Shown here in pieces: positions 1 through 6,063 of a DNA stretch of 13,632 bases. The stretch lies in assembly GCA_964545345.1 (NCBI GenBank), contig CAZJFE010000018.1, forward strand, positions 1-13,632, in the 5' to 3' direction. Under the pieces are notes generated by a model, which was given only the letters and a program-made list of their open reading frames with translations, ran no database searches and was not told the origin of the DNA. Every line of letters starts with the position of its first letter. Position 1 is the stretch's first letter. This DNA comes from JAUSKF01 sp964545345. GTDB taxonomy: Bacteria; Patescibacteriota; Minisyncoccia; UBA6257; WO2-44-18. Made by a program: the position numbers and the translations under genes.

Positions 1-2
1 CC

Positions 3-116
3 GAGAAAATCAAAGCCGGTTTGTCGGAGCGGATCTTGAAGGGAGAGGTTAAAAAAGGCGATAATATAGAAATAGAGTTTTCCGAAAACCAATTTAAATA
101 TGTTCAAAAACATTAA
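3..116 (+). CDS. C-terminal end of a Clp/Hsp100-type AAA+ ATPase (partial)
   Basis: Only the last 37 codons lie in the window; the gene enters from the left and stops at TAA 114-116. The peptide, beginning EKIKAGLSERILKGEVKKGD and followed by an acidic, beta-like NIEIEF tail, resembles the end of the small subdomain of the second AAA+ module in ClpC/ClpB proteins, where 'L..KIL.GE...GD.V.V' is typical. Such proteins unfold substrates for ClpP or disaggregate them. The stop overlaps the start of the next gene by 17 bases, so the two are probably co-transcribed and translationally coupled. The assignment rests on a short tail, so another Clp-family member is possible. Confidence 0.6.
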   Translation, partial: EKIKAGLSERILKGEVKKGDNIEIEFSENQFKYVQKH

Positions 117-732
117 TCCGGTTGTAAAGATATTCGTCATCGCTGATTTTTTTTATAACGCCGCTTTTGCTTCTTTCGCTCCGGTGTTCGCGATTTTTAT
201 CACCGGCCAAATTGTCGGCGGTTCCGCTAGTGTTGCCGGTTTTGCCACCGCCACCTATTGGGTTGTGAAATCTATTTTTCAGTTGCCGGTAGCCAGGTTT
301 TTGGACCGGACTGACGGCGAACGGGATGATTTTTGGGCAATGTGGGCCGGTTATTTCTTGACCGGATTTATCCCGATTGCCTATATCTTTGTGAATGAGC
401 CGTGGCATCTTTACCTCATCCAAGGTATTTACGGTTTTATAATGGCTTGGCTGGTACCGGCTTGGTATTCAATTTTTACTCGCCACGTGGATAAGTGGCG
501 GATCAGTTTTGAGTGGAGTTTGGAAAGTGTCTTTTCTGTAGGTATGGCCACTGCCGCCGCCGCGGCGTTGGGTGGCTATTTAGTAGATAATTTTGGATTT
601 GAAATCTTATTCCTAGCTTCCGGCATTACCGCCATCCTTTCTTCCTTTATGATTCTGTTGGCGCGGCGGCATCTTTTATATAAGAAACATCAGGAGAGGA
701 TTTTGCCGGAGAAACCACACGGCCGAAAATAG
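100..732 (+). CDS. MFS-like six-helix membrane protein
   Basis: A 210-residue hydrophobic protein with about six membrane segments, near residues 10-34, 44-66, 80-98, 103-122, 140-160 and 166-187, and a basic cytoplasmic tail. The loop between helices 2 and 3 (ARFLDRTDGERDDFW) resembles the major-facilitator motif A, G-x-x-x-D-R-x-G-R. Canonical MFS carriers have 12 helices, so this is half size: it may work as a dimer or be a reduced member. No frameshifted second half follows, because the next gene begins 3 bases after the stop. The ATG lies inside the end of the Clp-like gene, and there is no clear Shine-Dalgarno, which suggests coupling. Substrate cannot be inferred. Confidence 0.75.
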   Translation: MFKNINPVVKIFVIADFFYNAAFASFAPVFAIFITGQIVGGSASVAGFATATYWVVKSIFQLPVARFLDRTDGERDDFWAMWAGYFLTGFIPIAYIFVNEPWHLYLIQGIYGFIMAWLVPAWYSIFTRHVDKWRISFEWSLESVFSVGMATAAAAALGGYLVDNFGFEILFLASGITAILSSFMILLARRHLLYKKHQERILPEKPHGRK

Positions 733-734
733 AT

Positions 735-2459
735 ATGACTAACGGGGAAATCTCCCGGATTCTTCACGAAATCGGCGAGTATTTAGAAATGCAGGGCGTT
801 GCATTCAAGCCGCGCGCCTATGAGAAAGTCGCCCAAACGATAGAATCGCTAGAGGAGCCGGTAGCGGAGATTTATAAAAAAGGCGGATTGAAGGCGGTGG
901 AAGACATTCCCGGTGTTGGCGTCTCTATCGCGGAAAAGATTGAGGAGATTTTAAAGACCGGGAAATTGAAATATTATGAAGAGCTGAAAAAGAAAACTCC
1001 GGTTGATTTATCGGCGCTCACGCGCGTAGAGGGTTTGGGCCCGAAGAAAATCAAAGTTTTATATCAAAAGCTGGGTGTTAAGAACTTAGCTGATTTAGAA
1101 AAAGCGGTCAAAGCCGGGAAAATTGGGAAGCTAGAAGGTTTCGGACCGAAAAGCGAGCAAAATATATTAAAAGGCCTGGAATTCGCCAAAAAGAACAGCG
1201 GCCGATTTTTGCTCGGCGAAGTTTTCTGGGATATCAGAATTATTGAAGACCGACTCGGACGTTTGCCTGGCGTTGAGAAGATTAGGACTGCCGGTTCAAT
1301 CCGGCGCCGGAAGGAAACCGTCGGCGATGCCGATATGCTGATAGTTTCCGATAAGCCCCAGCCGATTATGGATTATTTCGTGGCGATGCCGGAAGTTGCC
1401 AGGATTTATGCTCATGGCGACACCAAGTCGGCGGTAAAGTTAAAAAATGGGATGGATGTGGATTTGAGGGTGGTACCAGCGGAATCATATGGCTCGGCGC
1501 TGAACTATTTTACCGGTTCTAAAGATCACAACGTGAAGCTTCGCCAAATCGCGATTAAAAAAGGTTTAAAGTTGAGCGAGTACGGAGTTTTTCGCGGAGT
1601 GAAGCAGATTGCCGGCCGCACCGAGGAAGAGGTGTATAAAACTCTCGGGATGGATTATATAGAACCGGAAATGCGAGAGATGCAGGGAGAGATTGAGGCC
1701 GCGCAGAAACACAAACTTCCCAAGCTGATTAAATACGGAGATCTGAAGGGCGATTTGCAGGTTCAGACGAATTGGACCGATGGCCAAAAATCTATTGAAG
1801 AAATGGCGATAGCGGCGGCGAAGGTCGGACTGGCATACATAGCAATTACCGACCACACCAAGCGGTTAGCCATGACGCATGGTTTGGACGAGCGACGTAT
1901 TGTTCAGCAGATGAAGGAGATAGACGCGGTAAACCGCAAGTTAAAAGTTAAAGGTTTGAAGTTAAAAGTTTTGAAGGGAACCGAGTGCGATATCTTAAAA
2001 GACGGGAGTTTGGATTTACCGGATGAAATTTTGAAAAAATTGGATGTGGTGGGCGTTTCCGTTCACTCTCTTTTTGATTTATCCCAGAAGGAGCAGACCG
2101 ATCGGATTAAAAAAGCGATCAGCAACCCGCACGCGGATATTTTGTTTCATCCCACCGGCCGTTTGATTCAGAAGCGGGAACCGCATGACGTGGACGTTGA
2201 GGAAATCATCGCGACTGCCAAGAAGACTGGGACAGTTTTGGAAATTAACGGTTCGCCGGACCGATTGGACCTGAAAGATGAATATATCCGGAAATGCGTG
2301 GCGGCGGGAGTGAAGATGGCGATTGATTCGGACGCGCATAACGATTCCCATTTCGCTTTCACCGGGTTTGGAATTGCTCAAGCTCGTCGTGGGTGGACGG
2401 AGAAAGGTGATATAATCAACGCATGGCCGCTGGAGAAGATGCTTAAGTTTCTAAAGTAG
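735..2459 (+). CDS. polX: DNA polymerase X with C-terminal PHP domain
   Basis: A 574-residue family X polymerase of the bacterial PolX-PHP type, which fills short gaps in base-excision repair. Helix-hairpin-helix elements lie near residues 55-73, 95-114 and 130-148. The catalytic palm has GSIRRR at 187-192, Asp198 and Asp200, with the third carboxylate at Asp243 (DVDLRV). The PHP domain spans about 335-570 and normally gives a metal-dependent 3'-5' exonuclease. Its first motif, usually His-x-His, is here Gln342-Val-Gln344 in GDLQVQTNWTDG, while the other likely ligands remain: His374 (ITDH), Glu417, His444, His472, Asp533 and His535. A lysine/leucine-rich segment at about 405-415 is encoded by short repeats at 1941-1976. 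ATG is 2 bases after the previous stop without a visible Shine-Dalgarno. Confidence 0.95.
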   Translation: MTNGEISRILHEIGEYLEMQGVAFKPRAYEKVAQTIESLEEPVAEIYKKGGLKAVEDIPGVGVSIAEKIEEILKTGKLKYYEELKKKTPVDLSALTRVEGLGPKKIKVLYQKLGVKNLADLEKAVKAGKIGKLEGFGPKSEQNILKGLEFAKKNSGRFLLGEVFWDIRIIEDRLGRLPGVEKIRTAGSIRRRKETVGDADMLIVSDKPQPIMDYFVAMPEVARIYAHGDTKSAVKLKNGMDVDLRVVPAESYGSALNYFTGSKDHNVKLRQIAIKKGLKLSEYGVFRGVKQIAGRTEEEVYKTLGMDYIEPEMREMQGEIEAAQKHKLPKLIKYGDLKGDLQVQTNWTDGQKSIEEMAIAAAKVGLAYIAITDHTKRLAMTHGLDERRIVQQMKEIDAVNRKLKVKGLKLKVLKGTECDILKDGSLDLPDEILKKLDVVGVSVHSLFDLSQKEQTDRIKKAISNPHADILFHPTGRLIQKREPHDVDVEEIIATAKKTGTVLEINGSPDRLDLKDEYIRKCVAAGVKMAIDSDAHNDSHFAFTGFGIAQARRGWTEKGDIINAWPLEKMLKFLK

Positions 2460-2471
2460 GCGGCAGTTACT

Positions 2472-3104
2472 ATGACCGAAGGAGGACTCTTTTTGAACTT
2501 TGTCCGAGAATACGGCTATCTGGCTGTTTTTTTGCTGGTCTTCCTTCAAGAGATTGGTATTCCCACTGTTCCTAACGAGTTAGTGCTTATTTTCGCCGGA
2601 TCATTGACGACCACCATCGGCGGTTTGAACTTTTGGGCGATGTTTTGGACGACGGTAGCCGCCGACATAATCGGCACCAGTTTGTTATTCTTTGTGTTCT
2701 ACTTTTTTGAGAAAAACATCATGGAGCGGATTCCTAAATGGGTTCCGATTAACCGCTACTTGGATAAGATCAAGGCAATGCTTGAGAAGCACGACAAATG
2801 GGCGATTTTTATTGGTCGCATGATGCCTTACGGCCGGGGATATGTCTCCGCCGTCGCCGGAATTTTGAATATTTCCTATAAAGTTTTCTTTCCGATGGCT
2901 TTGATGTCGGCAATGATCTGGACCGGCGGATACGTTACCCTCGGTTATTTATTGGGTAATCAGTGGCAGAAAGTCGCCGATTTCATTGCCGGCTACCAGT
3001 GGGTGTTATTGGTCGCCTTGGTACTCGGCGTGATAGTATGGGTGTATGTCCATCATCGCAGGAAAAAACAACAAAATATCCCGCCCCCACCAACTCAGCA
3101 GTAA
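2472..3104 (+). CDS. DedA-family (VTT/SNARE-associated domain) membrane protein
   Basis: A 210-residue polytopic inner-membrane protein of the DedA superfamily, whose members are linked to proton-dependent lipid-carrier flipping and envelope homeostasis. Family signatures are visible: an acidic and proline-rich re-entrant segment (QEIGIPTVPNE, about residues 26-36), the arginine motif FIGRMMPYGRGYVSAVAGI (about 113-131) and the glycine-rich C-terminal helices followed by a basic tail rich in Gln and Pro. Two starts compete: ATG 2472, with no Shine-Dalgarno, and TTG 2493, preceded at seven bases by AAGGAGG, which would give a protein seven residues shorter beginning with NFVREYGYLAVF after the initiator. 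I favour the TTG but give the longer frame. The 3' end overlaps the NUDIX gene by 59 bases. Confidence 0.88.
   Translation: MTEGGLFLNFVREYGYLAVFLLVFLQEIGIPTVPNELVLIFAGSLTTTIGGLNFWAMFWTTVAADIIGTSLLFFVFYFFEKNIMERIPKWVPINRYLDKIKAMLEKHDKWAIFIGRMMPYGRGYVSAVAGILNISYKVFFPMALMSAMIWTGGYVTLGYLLGNQWQKVADFIAGYQWVLLVALVLGVIVWVYVHHRRKKQQNIPPPPTQQ
2479..2485 (+). promoter_or_regulatory. Shine-Dalgarno that supports a TTG start for the DedA gene
   Basis: AAGGAGG lies inside the annotated 5' end of the DedA frame and is followed by seven bases and an in-frame TTG at 2493. The upstream ATG 2472 lacks any such site. This is the best ribosome-binding site in the first operon. Confidence 0.55.
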
Positions 3105-3579
3105 CAAGAAGATTATTTCCGCCGGAATTATAATTTTTCGGAGGACCAGCGAGGGGCATAAATTTCTCTTGCTTTACCACGGCCGAAATTATTGGAATTT
3201 CCCGAAAGGAAAGCTGGAGGCCTCGGAGCGGAGCTGGCAGGCCGCTTTACGGGAGGTCAAAGAAGAAACCGGTTTGAAGCAGACGGAGTTGAAGTTCGTG
3301 GAGAATTTTAAGGCCTATGAAAGATTCTTTTTGAGCCGGGGGAAAGAAAAGGTTTTGAAGATCGTTATTCTCTATTTAGCCGAAACTCGTCAACCGAACA
3401 TTACGGTTTCTTTTGAACACGAAGGTTATGCTTGGTTTACTTTCGCGGAGGCGCGCAAGGTCCTCGCCCACTACCCCGACAACATTAAAATTCTAACTAC
3501 TGCCTATGACTTCCTTAGAAAGGGCTCGCCCCGCCCTAAACAGCACAGCATTCCTCCTCTTCGTCCTAAAAGCGCCTAA
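3046..3579 (+). CDS. NUDIX hydrolase (Ap4A-hydrolase-like)
   Basis: A 177-residue NUDIX protein that cleaves nucleoside diphosphates linked to another moiety. The full Nudix box G-x5-E-x7-R-E-U-x-E-E-x-G-U spans residues 55-77: Gly55, Glu61, Arg69-Glu70, Glu73-Glu74, Gly76-Leu77. The preceding YWNFPKGKLE is typical of the bis(5'-nucleosyl)-tetraphosphatase / RNA 5'-pyrophosphohydrolase branch, so dinucleoside polyphosphates or 5'-capped RNA are plausible substrates; this is family inference. The catalytic fold begins around residue 21, so the first 20 residues are an unstructured lead. ATG 3046 is the only normal start ahead of the fold and overlaps dedA by 59 bases with no Shine-Dalgarno. 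A proline- and basic-rich tail ends the protein. Confidence 0.9.
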   Translation: MSIIAGKNNKISRPHQLSSNKKIISAGIIIFRRTSEGHKFLLLYHGRNYWNFPKGKLEASERSWQAALREVKEETGLKQTELKFVENFKAYERFFLSRGKEKVLKIVILYLAETRQPNITVSFEHEGYAWFTFAEARKVLAHYPDNIKILTTAYDFLRKGSPRPKQHSIPPLRPKSA

Positions 3580-3581
3580 AA

Positions 3582-3610
3582 TTGACTTATTAAAGAAAGA
3601 CAACTAAACT
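3582..3610 (+). promoter_or_regulatory. Promoter of the structured-leader transcript
   Basis: TTGACT (3582-3587), a 17-base spacer and TAAACT (3605-3610) begin two bases after the NUDIX stop. A transcript would start near 3616-3618 and carry a leader of about 295 nt ahead of the ATG at 3912. The spacing matches other promoters in the window. Confidence 0.65.
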
Positions 3611-3627
3611 CCTAATCGGCACTTTTT

Positions 3628-3643
3628 AGGAGGTCGGCCTCCT
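3628..3643 (+). promoter_or_regulatory. Competing 5' hairpin (Shine-Dalgarno mimic)
   Basis: AGGAGG (3628-3633), loop TCGG, CCTCCT (3638-3643) make a 6-bp hairpin. Its CCTCCT arm is the same sequence that pairs with the real Shine-Dalgarno at 3902-3907 in P1. The two pairings exclude each other, as expected of an on/off switch. Shown by base complementarity only. Confidence 0.5.
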
Positions 3644-3908
3644 CCTTTCCTGTAAGCTCTCGTCGCGTTGCGAGGAGAAATTACCGGTAACAAAGAATGA
3701 GGAGGCAATCGTATAGGCATACGATAACGACGAATGACGCCGTTATCCGGGAATTTCTCCCGCAACCCTTCTGCTTGGGACACGCAAATTTTATCTCATA
3801 GCTTTGTTGCTTGGATTGGAGATAGACTTCTATTCTCCAATCCTCGCGCCTCGCTCTAAGAATAAAATTTGTCGTGTCGCGGCAGAGATTTACAGGAAAA
3901 GAGGAGGC
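3637..3908 (+). promoter_or_regulatory. Large structured mRNA leader (three-way junction) hiding the Shine-Dalgarno
   Basis: This gene-free stretch folds on paper into a closed three-way junction. P1 pairs 3637-3655 with 3890-3908, 18 of 19 bases complementary. P2 pairs 3667-3691 with 3742-3766, about 23 base pairs with bulges at 3673 and 3746 and an A-G mismatch, capped by the 7-bp hairpin 3708-3714/3719-3725. P3 pairs 3779-3794 with 3862-3878 (16 bp, bulge at 3872), extended by CTGC 3771-3774 with GCAG 3882-3885, and contains the 9-bp hairpin 3813-3821/3835-3843. The AGGAGG Shine-Dalgarno at 3902-3907 lies inside P1, four bases from the ATG at 3912, so P1 should block translation. I recognise no known riboswitch, RNase P, 6S or intron motif. 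A MITE-like element with 19-base terminal inverted repeats is an alternative, but no target duplication is visible. Confidence 0.65.
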
Positions 3909-3911
3909 TAA

Positions 3912-4223
3912 ATGCGTGGTCTAGCGGTAACGTTTACTAAGCCATTGTCGGTCGGTACTCTAGGAGTTACTCCCGGTAAGGTAGTTGGTCCGCATGAGGG
4001 AATTTTCCACTCAGCTATCATGCAAAGCTTTGACGCGTCAAAGGGTGTGATAGTTTTGCGATCGGATTATCTGATCTGGCGAGGATTAGGGAAAGATAAG
4101 GATATTTTTCTTTTTCTTTCGGCGGCTCCCAAACAACCGCAGATTGAGCTTGGGAAAGACTGGATAGAGAAAATCGTTGATCTGGAAACCAAAGAAGTTA
4201 TTTACCAAAAACCCCCAGCTTAG
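3912..4223 (+). CDS. Orphan 103-residue protein downstream of the structured leader
   Basis: I do not recognise this protein. It is soluble in appearance, with no signal peptide or membrane segment, no cysteine, and an alternation of short beta-like strands (LAVTFTKPLSV, GVIVLRSDYLIW, DIFLFLSAAP) ending in an amphipathic DWIEKIVDLETKEVIYQ segment. ATG 3912 is preceded by AGGAGG with a four-base spacer, the spacing also seen at arfB and at the 6654 gene. The TAG stop sits in the loop of a strong intrinsic terminator, and the gene has its own promoter at 3582, so it forms a monocistronic unit. Control is probably through the leader, which can sequester its ribosome-binding site. Neighbours are unrelated housekeeping genes, so no function is inferred. 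Confidence 0.72.
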   Translation: MRGLAVTFTKPLSVGTLGVTPGKVVGPHEGIFHSAIMQSFDASKGVIVLRSDYLIWRGLGKDKDIFLFLSAAPKQPQIELGKDWIEKIVDLETKEVIYQKPPA

Positions 4224-4234
4224 CTGGGGGTTTT
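4208..4234 (+). terminator. Intrinsic terminator of the orphan gene
   Basis: AAAACCCCCAGC (4208-4219) pairs perfectly with GCTGGGGGTTTT (4223-4234) around TTA, followed by ATTTAT. The stop codon of the 3912 gene lies in the loop. The A/T flanks could make it function on both strands. Confidence 0.9.
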
Positions 4235-4239
4235 ATTTA

Positions 4240-4340
4240 TGGCGAGTATCGCCCACCGTAAGAATAAGGCGAAGGCGTGTTGGTTCGAGGAACATGCCGG
4301 AGGCGGTTTGGTTTGGCTCGTTCGTTACATCGAACGACAA
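4240..4340. other. Non-coding convergent spacer with hairpins
   Basis: This stretch lies between the terminators of two convergent transcripts and I see no gene in it. It contains a 5-bp hairpin (GGCGA 4240-4244 with TCGCC 4248-4252) and a 7-bp one (TCGTTCG 4318-4324, loop TTACAT, CGAACGA 4331-4337). The flanks GCGGTTTG and CAAACTGC can extend the second stem. Function is unknown. Confidence 0.35.
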
Positions 4341-4352
4341 ACTGCCGAGGCC

Positions 4353-4381
4353 GAAGAAAACCGGCCCACAGGAGGCCGGTT
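4353..4381 (-). terminator. Terminator of the infC-rpmI-rplT operon
   Basis: On the minus strand AACCGGCC (4381-4374) pairs with GGCCGGTT (4366-4359) over a 7-base loop and runs into TTTTCTTC. It lies about 30 bases after the rplT stop. Confidence 0.85.
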
Positions 4382-4411
4382 ATTCTGCTTCCGAGAAGCA
4401 ATGCGCCTGAG

Positions 4412-4756
4412 CTATTTCACTGCCGCGATCACTTTTTCAAAAGTTTTCGGTTCGTTTTCGGCTAGATCAGCCAGGATTTTTCTATCCAGCTTAACATTGG
4501 CTTTTTTCAACGCCGGGATCAGTTGGCTGTATTTAATTCCCAGCGGGCGAGAAGCGGCACCGATCTTTACAGTCCAAAGAGCGCGGAAATTTCTCTTTTT
4601 TTCTTTGCGGCCGGTGAAAGCATGCGTCCAAGCGTGAAGCAGGGCTTCCTTAGCCAAAGCTTCTTTGGATTTTCTGCCCCAGCGGAATCCTTTCGTGTAT
4701 TTTAAGAGAGCTTTTCTCTTTTTGTGGGCAATTGTGCCTCGTTTAACTCTGGACAT
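4412..4756 (-). CDS. rplT: 50S ribosomal protein L20
   Basis: At 114 residues this is the normal length for bacterial L20, an assembly protein that binds domain I of 23S rRNA. The sequence fits the family from end to end: MSRVKRGTIAHKKRKALLK, then KGFRWGRKSKEALAKEALLHA, RKEKKRNFRALWTVKIGAA, and the C-terminal YSQLIPALKKANVKLDRKILADLA that in other bacteria also binds operon mRNA for autoregulation. It is the last gene of infC-rpmI-rplT, 6 bases after the rpmI stop, followed by a terminator. The ATG has no visible Shine-Dalgarno, so translation probably depends on coupling to rpmI. Whether L20 represses this operon is not visible in the sequence. Confidence 0.97.
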   Translation of the reverse strand: MSRVKRGTIAHKKRKALLKYTKGFRWGRKSKEALAKEALLHAWTHAFTGRKEKKRNFRALWTVKIGAASRPLGIKYSQLIPALKKANVKLDRKILADLAENEPKTFEKVIAAVK

Positions 4757-4762
4757 GTTGGT

Positions 4763-4954
4763 TTATAAATATTTTTTAAAAGCTTTGAAGTCTACCGCCT
4801 TGATAGCGCCATCGCGTTTCCGGCCAAGCCGCTTGTTGCTCTTTTTGGCGCGAAAATGACCGATGCCCATTCTGCGGCGCATCAGCTTTCCAGTTCCGGT
4901 AACTCTTATTCTATCTCTAACGCTATGGTTGGCCATGTTTGATAAAGGATACAC
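4763..4954 (-). CDS. rpmI: 50S ribosomal protein L35
   Basis: A very basic small protein with the L35 pattern: RDRIRVTGTGKLMRRRMG, then HFRAKKSNKRLGRKRDGAIKA. It is a late-binding large-subunit protein. Three starts are possible. TTG 4957 is one base from AGGAGG (4959-4964) and unlikely; ATG 4936 fits the family's usual N-terminus but is 22 bases from the Shine-Dalgarno; GTG 4952-4954 has a four-base spacer, as at three other genes here, and is preferred, giving 63 residues with a short MYPLSN extension. The gene starts about 25 bases after infC ends and is followed by rplT after 6 bases, the classic infC-rpmI-rplT order. Confidence 0.92.
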   Translation of the reverse strand: MYPLSNMANHSVRDRIRVTGTGKLMRRRMGIGHFRAKKSNKRLGRKRDGAIKAVDFKAFKKYL

Positions 4955-4979
4955 CAAACCTCCTAAGTTTGCAATACGC

Positions 4980-5483
4980 CTATTTCTTCGTTACCTGCAT
5001 GTTAATACCCCTGCCGCCGTCTTTCGCATCCGCGATTACTTTATGATCCGGGTTGATCATTTTTACGAAACTGGCCAGCTTTTCCCGGGCATAACTCCTA
5101 TTACCCTTTTCCCGGCCCCGTAACACCATTACGATTTCCACCTGGTTGCCCTCCTCCATAAACTTATTGACCCGGTCGGCCTTCATTTGAAGATCGTGAA
5201 GAGCTTCTTTCGGGCTGATTTGAACTTGTTTCAGTTCACTGGTTTTTTGCAGGGCCCTTTGTTTCTTGAGCTTCTTTTCCGTGGTATAGCGGTATTTATC
5301 AAAGCTCATTATTTTCGCCACCGGCGGCTTGGCGTTCGGGGCAATCTCAATCAGATCCAATCCTTTGTCGCGGGCGAGTTTGAGCGCGTCAGTCGTGGCC
5401 ATCTTTCCGAGGTTTTGCCCGTCCTCCCCGATTACCATCAGCTCCGTCGCCTTTATTTGGTTGTTTAACTTTGGGTTTTGAAT
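4980..5483 (-). CDS. infC: Translation initiation factor IF-3
   Basis: IF-3 binds the 30S subunit, blocks premature 50S joining and proofreads the initiator tRNA. The N domain begins with KLNNQIKATELMVIGEDGQN, followed by LDLIEIAPNAKPPVAKIMSFDKYRY, the basic linker (KKLKKQRALQK), and the C domain with KQVQISPKEALHDLQMKADR and VEIVMVLRGREK. The open frame extends to TTG 5519, but that TTG is the -35 box of a near-consensus promoter whose -10 is at 5496-5491, so the first 12 codons are probably untranscribed. The likely start is ATT at 5483-5481, close to the expected transcript start, giving 167 residues on an almost leaderless message. AUU is also the known, autoregulatory start codon of E. 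coli infC. It heads the rpmI-rplT operon. The start is inference; the identity is secure. Confidence 0.93.
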   Translation of the reverse strand: MQNPKLNNQIKATELMVIGEDGQNLGKMATTDALKLARDKGLDLIEIAPNAKPPVAKIMSFDKYRYTTEKKLKKQRALQKTSELKQVQISPKEALHDLQMKADRVNKFMEEGNQVEIVMVLRGREKGNRSYAREKLASFVKMINPDHKVIADAKDGGRGINMQVTKK

Positions 5484-5490
5484 AGTTAGA

Positions 5491-5519
5491 AATATAACAG
5501 GAGTTTTCTTGTCCGTCAA
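5491..5519 (-). promoter_or_regulatory. Promoter of infC inside its apparent 5' coding end
   Basis: On the minus strand TTGACG (5519-5514), a 17-base spacer and TATATT (5496-5491) make a near-consensus sigma-70-type promoter. Transcription would begin around 5486-5483, excluding the TTG as a start codon. Confidence 0.7.
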
Positions 5520-5521
5520 TT

Positions 5522-5545
5522 TAAACCGCCCCGAGGGGCGGTTTT
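5522..5545 (-). terminator. Terminator between arfB and infC
   Basis: A perfect inverted repeat, AAACCGCCCC (5523-5532) and GGGGCGGTTT (5535-5544), follows the arfB stop directly. On the minus strand it is followed by TTTAAATTG, a short T-run that touches the infC -35 box. It may also act on the plus strand. Confidence 0.75.
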
Positions 5546-5968
5546 CTATTCTTCAAAGTTTTTCCAATCCGTGGAGCGGCTTTCGCGCTTTTCGCTGATC
5601 TCCCGTTTCTTCTCCAGTCGTTTCTCTTTGGAGCTTTTGGTCGGTTTCGTGGCCTTGCGTTCGGTCTCGGGAGTGAGAGCTTCGGCAACCAATTCCTGTA
5701 GGCGCTCCATCGCCAGCGCGCGATTCTGCGCTTGCGAGCGCTCTTTTTTCGCATCCACGATCAACTCGCTGTTTTTATTGATCCGGTTTTTCAAAAACTC
5801 TTTGATTTTAGCTTTCTCTTCTTCAGAAAAACTCGGCGAAGCGTCAATATTCCAGCGCAATTCCGCTCGCGTCTCTACTTTGTTGACGTTCTGCCCGCCC
5901 GGGCCCCCGGCCCTGGTAAAATTAACTTCTATTTCGTTTTCCGGCACTTGCTTCGGCTGGTCGTTCAT
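5546..5968 (-). CDS. arfB: Ribosome-rescue peptidyl-tRNA hydrolase ArfB-like (GGQ domain)
   Basis: A 140-residue codon-independent release factor. The catalytic GGQ loop is clear in NFTRAGGPGGQNVNKVETRAELRW (about residues 17-40), with no stop-codon-recognition domain, and the C-terminus is the long basic tail that threads the empty mRNA channel (ATKPTKSSKEKRLEKKREIS). E. coli ArfB is also 140 residues. ATG 5968 is chosen over ATG 5992 because AGGAGA precedes it by four bases. It hydrolyses peptidyl-tRNA on ribosomes stalled without a stop codon, so it backs up the tmRNA-SmpB system encoded about 2 kb away. It is a single gene between two terminators; a weak promoter may lie at about 5999-6027 (TAAAAT as -10). 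PrfH-type relatives are less likely given the tail. Confidence 0.88.
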   Translation of the reverse strand: MNDQPKQVPENEIEVNFTRAGGPGGQNVNKVETRAELRWNIDASPSFSEEEKAKIKEFLKNRINKNSELIVDAKKERSQAQNRALAMERLQELVAEALTPETERKATKPTKSSKEKRLEKKREISEKRESRSTDWKNFEE

Positions 5969-6021
5969 AGTTTCTCCTGGAAAAGATTCCATATCGTTAT
6001 TTTAAATCAAAACCCTAGAAA

Positions 6022-6046
6022 TAAAAACCCGCCAAGGTGGGCGGGT
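6022..6046 (-). terminator. Terminator of the 6654 gene
   Basis: On the minus strand ACCCGCC (6046-6040) pairs with GGCGGGT (6033-6027) and is followed by TTTTTA. It sits just after the TGA stop at 6064-6066, supporting that TGA as a true stop. Confidence 0.85.
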
Positions 6047-6063
6047 GGGTGTTGTCTTGAGTA

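Noticed and set aside
1941..1976. Short repeats (AGTTAAAAGTT-like) as a possible repeat array
   Set aside because: They encode a Lys/Leu-rich stretch in frame inside polX and are too short and few for an array or CRISPR.
3637..3908. RNase P RNA, 6S RNA or a self-splicing intron
   Set aside because: None of the conserved core motifs of those RNAs is visible, and the Shine-Dalgarno at the 3' end points to an mRNA leader.
4239..4637. 132-codon plus-strand frame after the orphan-gene terminator
   Set aside because: It overlaps rplT in antisense, begins after a terminator and lacks a Shine-Dalgarno.
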